Below the pieces are notes generated by a model. That model did no database searches, was not told where the DNA came from, and saw nothing but the letters and a program-made list of their open reading frames with translations. Both the position numbers and the translations under genes were made by a program. DNA of 12,865 bases from Oscillospiraceae bacterium (lineage in GTDB: Bacteria; Bacillota; Clostridia; Oscillospirales; Oscillospiraceae): contig JAFVAS010000031.1 of assembly GCA_017480395.1 (NCBI GenBank), forward strand, positions 1 to 12,865, read 5' to 3'. Below, piece by piece: positions 1 to 6,557 of this stretch (positions are counted from its first letter, which is position 1; each line of letters opens with the position of its first letter).

Positions 1-141
1 ACCCTGAAGACCGAGGACGGCGAGACCGTTCTGAACGCCGGCGACTCCTTCCACTGCTGCGGCGGCTGCCCCAAGAGCGTCACCAACAACGGCACCACCG
101 TCACCAAGATGCTGGTCACCCTGCTGCCGCCCCAGGCCTAA
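1..141 (+). CDS. C-terminal part of a cupin-domain protein (5' end outside window)
   Basis: Frame 1 is open from the window edge to a TAA at 139-141, giving the last 46 residues of a protein. The visible part has the shape of the second cupin motif: an AGDSF turn (visible residues 13-17), then CPKSV (23-27) and NNG (29-31), followed by a final beta strand and a PPQA end. Cupin motif 2 normally carries a metal-binding histidine in a PHSV-like position. Here that position is lysine (K25), and cysteines C19, C20 and C23 crowd the loop, so ordinary metal binding is doubtful. It may be a small stand-alone cupin or the sensor end of an HTH-cupin regulator; the missing N-terminus would decide. The SDR gene begins 59 bases downstream with no terminator between, so the two are probably co-transcribed. 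Confidence 0.65.
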   Translation, partial: TLKTEDGETVLNAGDSFHCCGGCPKSVTNNGTTVTKMLVTLLPPQA

Positions 142-200
142 TCCCGTTTCATCTGCTGCAACAAGCACTGAAATAAATAAAAAGTAAGGAGATAATCATT

Positions 201-1073
201 ATGCCTAAAGTGTATTCTGGCGATCTGACCAAGATGTTCGACATCTCTGGCAAGAAGGCTATGATCTTCGGCGGCGCCGGCGGTTTCGGCGAGGCCATTG
301 CCGAGGGCTATGCCGCCAACGGCTGCTCCGTCTGCATTTCCTCCCGCAGCGAGGAGAAGCTGCAGGCCGCTGTCGCCCGCATCGAGGCGAAGGCCGCTCC
401 CGGTGTGAAGGTCATGTACATGGCCGGTGACGCCGGCGACGAGGAGTTCGTCAAGAAGACCCTCGAGGTCGTCACCAGCGCCGAGGGCCTGGGCGGCGTC
501 GACATTCTGGTCAATGCCCAGGGCATCAACAAGAAGATGTGGTCCTATGAGATCGACACCGAGTTCTTCGAGAAGATGCTGCACACCAACATCACCTCCC
601 TGATGCTGACCAGCAAGTACTTCGGCAACTGGATGAAGAACAACAACCTGGAGGGCCAGGAGCCCGTCGAGATCGTCCCCGGCCAGCCCAACACCAACAA
701 GGGCTATGGCAAGATCATCAACTTCGGCTCCGTCCGCGGCATCCGCGCCGTGGCCAACGGCGGCGGCGGCAACGTGCCCTACAACACCACCAAGGGCGCC
801 GTCGAGATGCTGACCAAGGCTTATGCCGCTGACCTGCGTCCCAACATCCAGGTCAACGCCATCGGCCCCACCATCACCTATACTCCCATGATGGTCGGCA
901 TCCTGCCCCCCGATGAGAACGTCCGCAACGGCATCGCCGGCAGCCTGCCCGCCATGCGTATCGGCTACGAAGTCGACGTCGTCGGCCCCGCCATCTTCCT
1001 GGCCTCCGCCGCTTCCGACATGGTCACCGCCACCACCATCTATCCCGATGGCGGCCTGGTCGCTACCTCCTGA
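201..1073 (+). CDS. SDR-family NAD(P)-dependent oxidoreductase
   Basis: The 290-residue protein is a classical short-chain dehydrogenase/reductase. The cofactor-binding glycine-rich turn is GGAGGFG (residues 24-30), NAQG stands for the usual NAG (105-108), and the catalytic tetrad is N130, S177, Y194 and K198 (YNTTK). The C-terminal GG turn at 284-285 is typical of the family. The usual Thr of TGxxxGxG is Phe23. The second strand ends SSRS (47-50) without an acidic residue, which suggests NADP(H), by inference. An extra loop of about 20 residues (148-170) precedes the catalytic serine strand. The ATG has a good ribosome binding site, AAGGAGA, at 186-192. The overall look recalls sugar-acid or polyol dehydrogenases, but the substrate cannot be read from sequence. 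Codon choice is extreme (Lys almost all AAG, Asn all AAC), which hints at high expression. It sits behind a cupin gene and ends at a strong hairpin terminator. Confidence 0.9.
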   Translation: MPKVYSGDLTKMFDISGKKAMIFGGAGGFGEAIAEGYAANGCSVCISSRSEEKLQAAVARIEAKAAPGVKVMYMAGDAGDEEFVKKTLEVVTSAEGLGGVDILVNAQGINKKMWSYEIDTEFFEKMLHTNITSLMLTSKYFGNWMKNNNLEGQEPVEIVPGQPNTNKGYGKIINFGSVRGIRAVANGGGGNVPYNTTKGAVEMLTKAYAADLRPNIQVNAIGPTITYTPMMVGILPPDENVRNGIAGSLPAMRIGYEVDVVGPAIFLASAASDMVTATTIYPDGGLVATS

Positions 1074-1098
1074 TCTCTCAGCGGATCACAAAACACAC

Positions 1099-1142
1099 AA
1101 AAAAACTCCGATGCAGTTCGCTGCATCGGAGGTTTTCTTTTC
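1099..1142. terminator. Bidirectional rho-independent terminator between SDR and GNAT genes
   Basis: A perfect 11-bp stem (1106-1116 with 1121-1131) closes a TTCG loop. On the plus strand it is followed by GTTTTCTTTTC, ending the SDR transcript. On the minus strand the same stem is followed by seven Ts (plus-strand A run 1099-1105), ending the convergent GNAT transcript. Confidence 0.9.
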
Positions 1143-1183
1143 AAAAGGCGTTCCGTTCGATATGTCAGAATTTGACCGATCTC

Positions 1184-1639
1184 CTACTTCTGCTTTTCGA
1201 ACACATAGATTTCTTCGCCTTCGTCCGTTTCTCCCGTTGGCACAAACCCGAAGCCGGTATATAGGCGGACTGCCCTTTCATTTTTTCGTTCCAGCGTCAG
1301 CAGAATCCTGTCTGTTTGATATTCTTCCATCATTTCATCAACGACAATAGGTAGTGCACGTTTCCCATACCCCTTGCCCTGACAGTCCACATCAATCATA
1401 TATCGGCACAGGAGAGGTGCACTCTTTTTCTCCCACCAACCATAGAAGACAAAGCCTACTATGATATCATCATCCATAATCAGTCTGCTTTTCCACTCTG
1501 GCTCATATACCGATTGGACGATAGAGAATGCCGCACTTGCCACCCATTCTTCGTCTAAAGGACAATTCCGATTTGGGTCTGTTGTGACAAAAGCGGCCTG
1601 TCTCCAGTTCTCGCGGCGAATGCTCTCTAAATGCATCAT
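1184..1639 (-). CDS. GNAT-family N-acetyltransferase, BltD/PaiA-like
   Basis: A single-domain 151-residue GNAT enzyme, which would transfer acetyl from acetyl-CoA to an amine. Motif A is clear: strand MIDVDCQ followed by the acetyl-CoA pyrophosphate loop QGKGYG (residues 87-92). Motif B is present as ERAVRLY..FGF (121-132). The arrangement, and the acidic tail after GFVPTGE, resemble diamine/spermidine acetyltransferases such as BltD, but the substrate is inference. The first ATG (1637-1639) is chosen because GAGGAG lies 7 bases upstream; a second ATG follows at once. The gene looks distinctly less GC-rich than its neighbours (about half GC by eye, against well over 60%), suggesting a separate origin. 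It is transcribed convergently to the SDR gene and lies downstream of murE, behind murE's terminator. No strong promoter of its own is visible. Confidence 0.85.
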   Translation of the reverse strand: MMHLESIRRENWRQAAFVTTDPNRNCPLDEEWVASAAFSIVQSVYEPEWKSRLIMDDDIIVGFVFYGWWEKKSAPLLCRYMIDVDCQGKGYGKRALPIVVDEMMEEYQTDRILLTLERKNERAVRLYTGFGFVPTGETDEGEEIYVFEKQK

Positions 1640-1690
1640 TGCAAGCTCCTCATTTCATTCGACAAATCCAAAATAGGGTTCGTGCCCTCG

Positions 1691-1727
1691 TTCAAAAAGT
1701 CCCCACGGCTACGGCCGCGGGGACTTT
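1691..1727 (-). terminator. Rho-independent terminator of dapF-murE
   Basis: Read on the minus strand, the structure begins 5 bases after the murE stop. A 9-bp outer stem (1719-1727 with 1696-1704), one A/C mismatch and a 4-bp inner stem with a four-base loop are followed by a short T run (plus-strand A run 1694-1698). It separates murE from the GNAT gene. Confidence 0.85.
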
Positions 1728-1731
1728 CGCG

Positions 1732-3189
1732 TCATCTTCCCTCGATGATCTCCCGGATCAGATCCCGCTCGTCCATATGGTGCTTGACGCCCCGGATCTC
1801 CTGGTAATCCTCGTGGCCCTTTCCGGCCAGCAGGATGATGTCCCCCGCCCGGCCGATCTCCATGCAGTAGCGGATGGCCTCCTTGCGGTCAGGGATGGTG
1901 ACATACTCTCCCCCCGCCCGGTGTACGCCGACCAGAATGTCGTTGATGATGTCCATGGGCTCCTCAAACCGGGGGTTGTCGCTGGTGACCACCGTCAGAT
2001 CGGCCAGCCGGGAGCTGACCTCCCCCATCTCATAGCGCCGGGCCTTGGCCCGGTTGCCGCCGCAGCCGAAGAGGCAGATGATCCGCTCCGGCCCGTACTT
2101 GCGGATGTTGACCAACAGGGCCTCCAGGCTCATGGCGTTGTGGGCGTAGTCGATCATCAGGGTGTAGTCCCCGGGGGTGGGGACGATCTCCAGCCGCCCC
2201 TTGACCCGGATGGTCTCCAGGGCGTGGAGGATGGCCTCCCGGCTCACCCCCAGCTCCCGGCACAGGGAGATGGCGGCCAGGGAGTTGTAGACGGTGAAAT
2301 CGCCGGGAATGTCCACCCGCACGTCGTAGTGCTCCAGCCCGTTCAGGGTGTATTCCACCCCGAGCTGGCCCGGCCGCTGGACGCGGCGGATGTCGGTGGC
2401 GTAGAGGTCGGCGTTCTCCCCCATGCCGAAGGTCTGCACCTCACAGGTGTGGCCCAGCAGAATCTCGGTGAGGTAGTCGGCGTCGGCGTTGAACAGGCCC
2501 TTCCGGCAGCGCTGGAACAGCAGGCTCTTGCAGCGGATATAGTCCGCCATGTCCGGGTGCTCCGCCTCGCCGATGTGATCCTCCTCCAGATTGGTGAAGA
2601 TGCCATAGTCAAAGGTGAAGCCGGCCACCCGGTCCAGCTTGAGGGCCTGGGAGCTGACCTCCATCACCACATATTTGATCCCCTCATCCACCATCCGGCG
2701 GAAGTAGGACTGCACCAGGAAGGACTCCGGGGTGGTGTTGACGGCGTGGATATGCTCCGACCCGATGATGACCTCGATGGTGCCGATCAGGCCGGTGGGC
2801 AATCCGGCGGACTCCAGCATCTCCCGCATCATGTAGGTGGTGGTGGTCTTGCCCTTGGTGCCGGTGACGCCGATGGTGGTCAGCTCGTCGGCGGGATGGC
2901 CGAACCAGGCGGCGGCCAGCTCGGCCAGGGCCAGCCGGGCGTTGGTCACCTTGATGGTGGTGACGTGGGGAGGCACCTTCACGTCCCGCTCCACGATGAG
3001 GGCGGTGGCCCCCTTCTCCACCACCTCGGGGATGAAGTTGTGGCCGTCGGTGACGGCGCCGGGAATGCAGACAAAGAGGCTGCCCGGCCCCGCCTGGCGG
3101 GAGTCATAGGTCAGGATGTTGATGTCCTGCTCCAGGGTGCCCTGCATCAGAATGTAGCTCATGCGGGCGACCATATCCATCAGTTTCAT
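1732..3189 (-). CDS. murE: UDP-N-acetylmuramoyl-tripeptide synthetase (meso-diaminopimelate-adding MurE)
   Basis: This 485-residue cytoplasmic Mur ligase adds the third amino acid to UDP-MurNAc-L-Ala-D-Glu in peptidoglycan synthesis, using ATP. Visible landmarks in order are the ATP P-loop GTKGKTT (residues 110-116), NTTPES for UDP-substrate binding (151-156), the lysine normally carbamylated (K221), FGCGGNR (374-380), the amino-acid selector DNPR (404-407) and GKGHE (456-460). DNPR with its Arg407 is the signature of meso-diaminopimelate rather than lysine enzymes. The usual DYAHTP motif reads DYAHNA here (347-352), a local departure. The start overlaps the dapF stop as ATGA (3189-3186), and the ribosome binding site GAAGGAGAG lies inside the last dapF codons, so the two genes are translationally coupled. 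Length is normal for the family. The pair stands outside any dcw cluster visible here, so a second Mur ligase elsewhere is possible. Confidence 0.95.
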   Translation of the reverse strand: MKLMDMVARMSYILMQGTLEQDINILTYDSRQAGPGSLFVCIPGAVTDGHNFIPEVVEKGATALIVERDVKVPPHVTTIKVTNARLALAELAAAWFGHPADELTTIGVTGTKGKTTTTYMMREMLESAGLPTGLIGTIEVIIGSEHIHAVNTTPESFLVQSYFRRMVDEGIKYVVMEVSSQALKLDRVAGFTFDYGIFTNLEEDHIGEAEHPDMADYIRCKSLLFQRCRKGLFNADADYLTEILLGHTCEVQTFGMGENADLYATDIRRVQRPGQLGVEYTLNGLEHYDVRVDIPGDFTVYNSLAAISLCRELGVSREAILHALETIRVKGRLEIVPTPGDYTLMIDYAHNAMSLEALLVNIRKYGPERIICLFGCGGNRAKARRYEMGEVSSRLADLTVVTSDNPRFEEPMDIINDILVGVHRAGGEYVTIPDRKEAIRYCMEIGRAGDIILLAGKGHEDYQEIRGVKHHMDERDLIREIIEGR

Positions 3190-4019
3190 AGCGCGATCTC
3201 TCCTTCAAACACGGTGGTGGCGGGGCCGGTCAGATAGATGTGGCCGTCGTCCCCCAGGCGGATGGTCAGCTCGCCGCCCAGCAGCCGGACGGTGACCTCC
3301 CGCCCGGTCAGGCCGTTCATGTGGGACGCCACCACGCTGGCGCAGGCGCCGGTGCCGCAGGCCAGGGTCTCGCCGCTGCCCCGCTCCCACACCCGCATCT
3401 TCAGGGTGTGGTCGTCCAGCACCTGGATGAACTCGGTGTTCACCCGGTCGGGGAACATGGGGTGGTTCTCAAACTGCGGCCCCAGCCTGGGGAGATCCAG
3501 GGTGTTGGGATCCTCCTCCACAAAGACCACGGCGTGGGGGTTGCCCATGCTGACGCAGGTCATGACCCAGTCCCGGTCCGCCACGCGCACCGGCTTGCCG
3601 ATGACCCGATCCCCCATCCCGATCACCGGGATGTCGGCGGCGCAGCAGCTGGGCTTTCCCATATCCACCTGCACCTGGCTGACCGCGCCGTCCTCCACCG
3701 TGAGCAGCAGCGTCTTGACGCCGGAGCGGGTCTCGACGGTGATGGTGGTCTGGTCGGTCAGGCCCTTGTCGTAGACAAATTTCGCCACGCAGCGGATGCC
3801 GTTGCCGCACATGGCCCCCTCGCTGCCGTCGGCGTTGAACATGGCCATGCGGAAATCCGCGACCTCGGAGGGGCAGATGCAGATCAGGCCGTCGGCCCCG
3901 ATGCCGAAGTGCCGGTCGCTGACCTGGACGGAGACCCGTTCCGGGTCGGAGATGGGTTCCCTGGTGCAGTCAACATAGACATAGTCGTTGCCGCAGCCGT
4001 GCATCTTGGTGAACTTCAT
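3186..4019 (-). CDS. dapF: Diaminopimelate epimerase
   Basis: DapF interconverts LL- and meso-2,6-diaminopimelate, the last step before lysine or peptidoglycan use, by a two-cysteine, cofactor-free mechanism. Both catalytic cysteines are present in their signatures: C71 in MCGNGIRC (residues 70-77) and C221 in ACGTGAC (220-226), with ERGSGET just before the second. The N-terminus MHGCGNDY (6-13) and the FNADGSE segment (61-67) are also typical. At 277 residues the protein is full length. The ATG (4017-4019) has AAAGGGGA upstream on the minus strand. The stop overlaps the murE start by 4 bases, so meso-diaminopimelate production and its addition to the cell-wall precursor are encoded as a coupled pair. 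A good -10 box lies about 35 bases upstream, in the region shared with the divergent TetR gene. Confidence 0.97.
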   Translation of the reverse strand: MKFTKMHGCGNDYVYVDCTREPISDPERVSVQVSDRHFGIGADGLICICPSEVADFRMAMFNADGSEGAMCGNGIRCVAKFVYDKGLTDQTTITVETRSGVKTLLLTVEDGAVSQVQVDMGKPSCCAADIPVIGMGDRVIGKPVRVADRDWVMTCVSMGNPHAVVFVEEDPNTLDLPRLGPQFENHPMFPDRVNTEFIQVLDDHTLKMRVWERGSGETLACGTGACASVVASHMNGLTGREVTVRLLGGELTIRLGDDGHIYLTGPATTVFEGEIAL

Positions 4020-4053
4020 AGGCGCGTCCCCTTTTCCAGTTTACTTCTATTCT

Positions 4054-4082
4054 ATTATACAGGAACAGAATGCAAAGTATAT
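4054..4082 (-). promoter_or_regulatory. Probable dapF-murE promoter
   Basis: On the minus strand a perfect TATAAT (complement of 4054-4059) lies 35 bases before the dapF ATG. At 17-bp spacing the -35 position reads ATATAC, a poor match, so activity may depend on other contacts. A short palindrome, ATTGG-N2-CCAAT (4081-4092), overlaps the -35 edge and could be an operator; this is speculative. Confidence 0.5.
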
Positions 4083-4136
4083 TGGTTCCAATGCTGAATA
4101 CCATGCAAAAACTGTTTATCTCCTCCCGATTGCCGC

Positions 4137-4166
4137 TTGACGGTCTCCCCGCCGCCCCGCTATAAT
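4137..4166 (+). promoter_or_regulatory. tetR-type gene promoter
   Basis: TTGACG (4137-4142) and TATAAT (4161-4166) are separated by 18 bp, a near-consensus sigma-A promoter. The predicted start is near 4173, giving a leader of about 30 bases before the ATG at 4202. Confidence 0.85.
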
Positions 4167-4201
4167 AGGCCCATACCGGCATTTCAATGGGAGGTGGCGT
4201 C

Positions 4202-4798
4202 ATGGCAAAGAGAAAAAACCGCAACACCCGGGGGAAGATCGTCGCCGCCGCGTGGGAGCTCTTCTACCGCCAGGGGTATGAGAACACCACCGTGGAGGAG
4301 ATCATCGACGCCTCCGGCACCTCCCGGGGCTCCTTCTACCACTATTTCGACGGCAAGGACGCCCTGCTCTCCTCCCTGTCCTACCTCTTTGACGACAAGT
4401 ACGAGCAGCTGATGGAGACCCTGGAGCCGGGCCAGGACGCCTTCGCCACGCTGCTGTACCTGAACCGGGAGCTCTTTGGCATGATCGAGCACACCGTCTC
4501 GGTGGAGCTGCTGGCCCAGATGTACGCCGCCCAGCTGACCACCCGGGGGGAGAAGCACCTGCTGGATCGCAACCGCCTCTACTACCGCATCCTGCGGCAG
4601 ATTGTCCGGGAGGGACAGGAGAAGGGGGAGCTGCGCCGGGACATCCCCTCCAGCGAGATCGTCAAAACCTACGCCCTGTGCGAGCGGGGGCTGATCTACG
4701 ACTGGTGCATCTGCGGCGGAGAATACTCCCTGCGGGAGTACGCCGCGCGGATGATGCCCCTCTTTTTGGCGCACATCCGGCCGGACGGAGCGGCATGA
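4202..4798 (+). CDS. TetR/AcrR-family transcriptional regulator
   Basis: A 198-residue one-component regulator. The N-terminal TetR DNA-binding domain covers about residues 10-56, with the helix-turn-helix at TTVEEIIDASG (29-39) and the recognition helix SRGSFYHYF (41-49), close to the family consensus. The rest is an alpha-helical ligand and dimer domain with no recognisable ligand signature. An in-frame ATG at 4187 lies before the ribosome binding site GGAGGTG (4190-4196), so 4202 is the better start, with 6 bases of spacing. It is divergent from dapF-murE and followed at 160 bases by a PutP-type symporter. TetR genes usually control themselves and a neighbour, so the symporter, the divergent operon or its own promoter are candidate targets. 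The sequence alone does not choose between them. Confidence 0.92.
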   Translation: MAKRKNRNTRGKIVAAAWELFYRQGYENTTVEEIIDASGTSRGSFYHYFDGKDALLSSLSYLFDDKYEQLMETLEPGQDAFATLLYLNRELFGMIEHTVSVELLAQMYAAQLTTRGEKHLLDRNRLYYRILRQIVREGQEKGELRRDIPSSEIVKTYALCERGLIYDWCICGGEYSLREYAARMMPLFLAHIRPDGAA

Positions 4799-4861
4799 TA
4801 AAATAATTCTTTTCATTGTTTCTAAATTTCATCTAGTTAAAAATCATGATATTTCAACAAT

Positions 4862-4893
4862 AATCCGTACAGATACAAAAATCTGTACGGATT
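4862..4893. terminator. 13-bp perfect inverted repeat after the TetR gene (terminator or operator)
   Basis: AATCCGTACAGAT (4862-4874) is exactly mirrored at 4881-4893 around a 6-base loop, ACAAAA. It lies 63 bases after the TetR stop and is followed by TTCATTCT, a weak T-run. It is probably the TetR terminator. The symmetrical arms just upstream of the putP gene also fit a protein-binding site. The rest of the AT-rich intergenic region (4799-4957) holds no gene I can support. Confidence 0.55.
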
Positions 4894-4903
4894 TCATTCT
4901 GTA

Positions 4904-4932
4904 TTGTGTTCTTGTTTTGATTCTGATAAGAT
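4904..4932 (+). promoter_or_regulatory. Possible putP promoter (weak match)
   Basis: TTGTGT (4904-4909) and TAAGAT (4927-4932) are spaced by 17 bp, 25 bases before the GTG start. Each box has two or three mismatches to consensus, so this is only the best candidate in the gap. It would start transcription just downstream of the 4862-4893 inverted repeat. Confidence 0.3.
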
Positions 4933-4957
4933 GAGGGAACATTCCTGAGAAAAGAGC

Positions 4958-6505
4958 GTGATTTCTGAGATGAACTCCTCAACGATCTGTATCGTCATCG
5001 CCATTGTCGCCTATCTGGCGGTGCTGCTCTGGCTGGGCTTCCGCTATTCCAAGAGCAACGAGTCCACCGGCGACTTCTACCTGGGCGGGCGCAAGATGGG
5101 CCCGCTGGTCACCGCCATGAGCGCCGAGGCCAGCGACATGTCCTCCTGGCTGCTGATGGGTCTGCCCGGTCTGGCCTACCTCACCGGCGTGTGCGACCCC
5201 GGCTGGACCGCCATCGGCCTGGGCATCGGCACCTACCTGAACTGGCTCATTGTCGCCAAGCGGCTGCGGCACTACACCGTGATCGCCGGGGACAGCGTCA
5301 CCATCCCCGACTTCTTTGAGAACCGCTTCCGGGATAAGACCCACCTGCTGCTGGGCATCTCGGCCCTCATCATCGTGGTGTTCTTCGTCCCCTACACCGC
5401 CTCCGGCTTTGCCGCCTGCGGCAAGCTGTTCAGCAGCCTGTTCGGCTGGGACTACACCGTCTCCATGCTGGTCTCCGCCGCCGTTATTATTCTCTACACC
5501 GCCATGGGCGGCTTCAAGGCGGCCTCCACCACCGACTTTATCCAGTCCATCGTCATGACCATCGCCCTGATTGTGGTGGTGATCTTCGGCATCACTCAGG
5601 TGGGAGGCATCTCCGCCACCTTCGACTATGCCGCCTCCCTGGAGGGCTACCTCTCCCTGACCCAGATGCACGACGCCGCCACCGGCTCCGCCGTGTCCTA
5701 CGGCGGCTTCCTGCCCATTCTGTCCACCGCCTGCTGGGGCCTGGGCTACTTCGGCATGCCCCACATCCTGCTGCGCTTCATGGCCATCGACGACCCCAAG
5801 AAGCTGAAGCTCAGCCGCCGGGTGGCCACCATCTGGGTGTTTATCGCCATGTTCGTCGCCATCATCATCGGCATCGTCGGCCTGTCCATGGTGCACACCG
5901 GCGTCATCTCCGCCGCCGACGACTCGGAGCGCATCCTCATCATCATCGCCAACAAGCTCTCCACCTATGGCATCATTCCCGCGCTGATCGCCGGACTGTG
6001 CATGGCCGGTATTCTGGCATGCACCATGTCCACCTGTGACAGCCAGCTTTTGGCCGCCTCCTCCTCCGTTTCCGAGAACATTCTGAAGGGCGTGTTCGGC
6101 CTGAAGCTGAGCCAGAAGCGCAGCATGCTCTTCGCCCGCATCACCCTGGTCATCATCGCCATCATCGGCGTCATCATGGCCCGGGACCCCAACTCCTCCG
6201 TGTTCCAGATCGTCTCCTTCGCCTGGGCCGGCTTCGGTGGCTCCTTCGGCGCGGTGATGCTCTGCGCCCTCTTCTGGCGCCGGGCCAACGCCTGGGGTGC
6301 CATCGCGGGCATGGTCGGCGGCGGCGCGATGGTCTTCATCTGGAAGTTCGCCATCAAGCCCATGGGCGGCCTCTGGGGCATCTACGAGCTGCTGCCCGCC
6401 TTCCTGTGCAGCCTGCTCCTCATCGTGGTGGTCAGCCTCCTCACCCCCGCCCCCAGCAAGGAGATCACCGACGAGTTCGACCGGGTCAAGGCGCTGAAGG
6501 ACTGA
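4958..6505 (+). CDS. putP: Sodium/proline symporter (PutP type, SSS family)
   Basis: An inner-membrane Na+/solute symporter of the SSS family, with about 13 hydrophobic segments over 515 residues. It matches PutP strongly: LGGRKMGP (42-49), then SAEASDMSSW (55-64), where D60 corresponds to the Na+-binding Asp55 of E. coli PutP, and MSTCDSQLL (357-365), where S358 and T359 correspond to PutP S340/T341. The TIPDFF segment (115-120) is also typical. L-proline is the likely substrate, but the specificity is by family. The start is uncertain: GTG at 4958 and in-frame ATG at 4970 both have poor ribosome binding sites; the ATG would give 511 residues. The gene follows the TetR regulator in the same direction and ends at a hairpin terminator that is shared with the ogt promoter. 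The proline supply could serve Stickland fermentation or osmoprotection. Confidence 0.9.
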   Translation: MISEMNSSTICIVIAIVAYLAVLLWLGFRYSKSNESTGDFYLGGRKMGPLVTAMSAEASDMSSWLLMGLPGLAYLTGVCDPGWTAIGLGIGTYLNWLIVAKRLRHYTVIAGDSVTIPDFFENRFRDKTHLLLGISALIIVVFFVPYTASGFAACGKLFSSLFGWDYTVSMLVSAAVIILYTAMGGFKAASTTDFIQSIVMTIALIVVVIFGITQVGGISATFDYAASLEGYLSLTQMHDAATGSAVSYGGFLPILSTACWGLGYFGMPHILLRFMAIDDPKKLKLSRRVATIWVFIAMFVAIIIGIVGLSMVHTGVISAADDSERILIIIANKLSTYGIIPALIAGLCMAGILACTMSTCDSQLLAASSSVSENILKGVFGLKLSQKRSMLFARITLVIIAIIGVIMARDPNSSVFQIVSFAWAGFGGSFGAVMLCALFWRRANAWGAIAGMVGGGAMVFIWKFAIKPMGGLWGIYELLPAFLCSLLLIVVVSLLTPAPSKEITDEFDRVKALKD

Positions 6506-6507
6506 CC

Positions 6508-6536
6508 TTGACAGCCCCCTCCTTTCCCCCTATACT
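6508..6536 (+). promoter_or_regulatory. ogt promoter, embedded in the putP terminator
   Basis: A perfect TTGACA (6508-6513), two bases after the putP stop, is followed at exactly 17 bp by TATACT (6531-6536). The spacer is the 5' arm of the terminator and the -10 box is its loop. The predicted start near 6543 gives a leader of only about 15 bases beginning at the Shine-Dalgarno. Confidence 0.82.
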
Positions 6537-6556
6537 GGGGGAAAGGAGGTTTTTTT
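6518..6556 (+). terminator. putP terminator whose 3' arm is the ogt ribosome binding site
   Basis: A perfect 13-bp GC-rich stem (6518-6530 with 6537-6549), loop TATACT, is followed by seven Ts (6550-6556). This is an excellent rho-independent terminator for putP. Its 3' arm contains AAAGGAGG (6542-6549), 8 bases before the ogt ATG. Read-through RNA from putP would therefore hide the ogt ribosome binding site. Confidence 0.88.
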
Positions 6557-6557
6557 C

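Noticed and set aside
1639..3237. 532-codon plus-strand open frame antisense to murE
   Set aside because: It lies opposite a clear MurE. The translation is a low-complexity run of His, Asp, Gly and Val without domains, typical of the complement of GC-rich genes. It also runs into the dapF region.
4931..4948. Five-codon leader reading frame (MREHS) before putP, as a possible attenuator peptide
   Set aside because: It has no ribosome binding site, overlaps the candidate -10 region, and no attenuator structure follows.
4979..5896. 305-codon minus-strand open frame opposite putP
   Set aside because: A His/Gly/Asp-rich artefact of the complement of transmembrane codons. The plus-strand PutP motifs are unambiguous.
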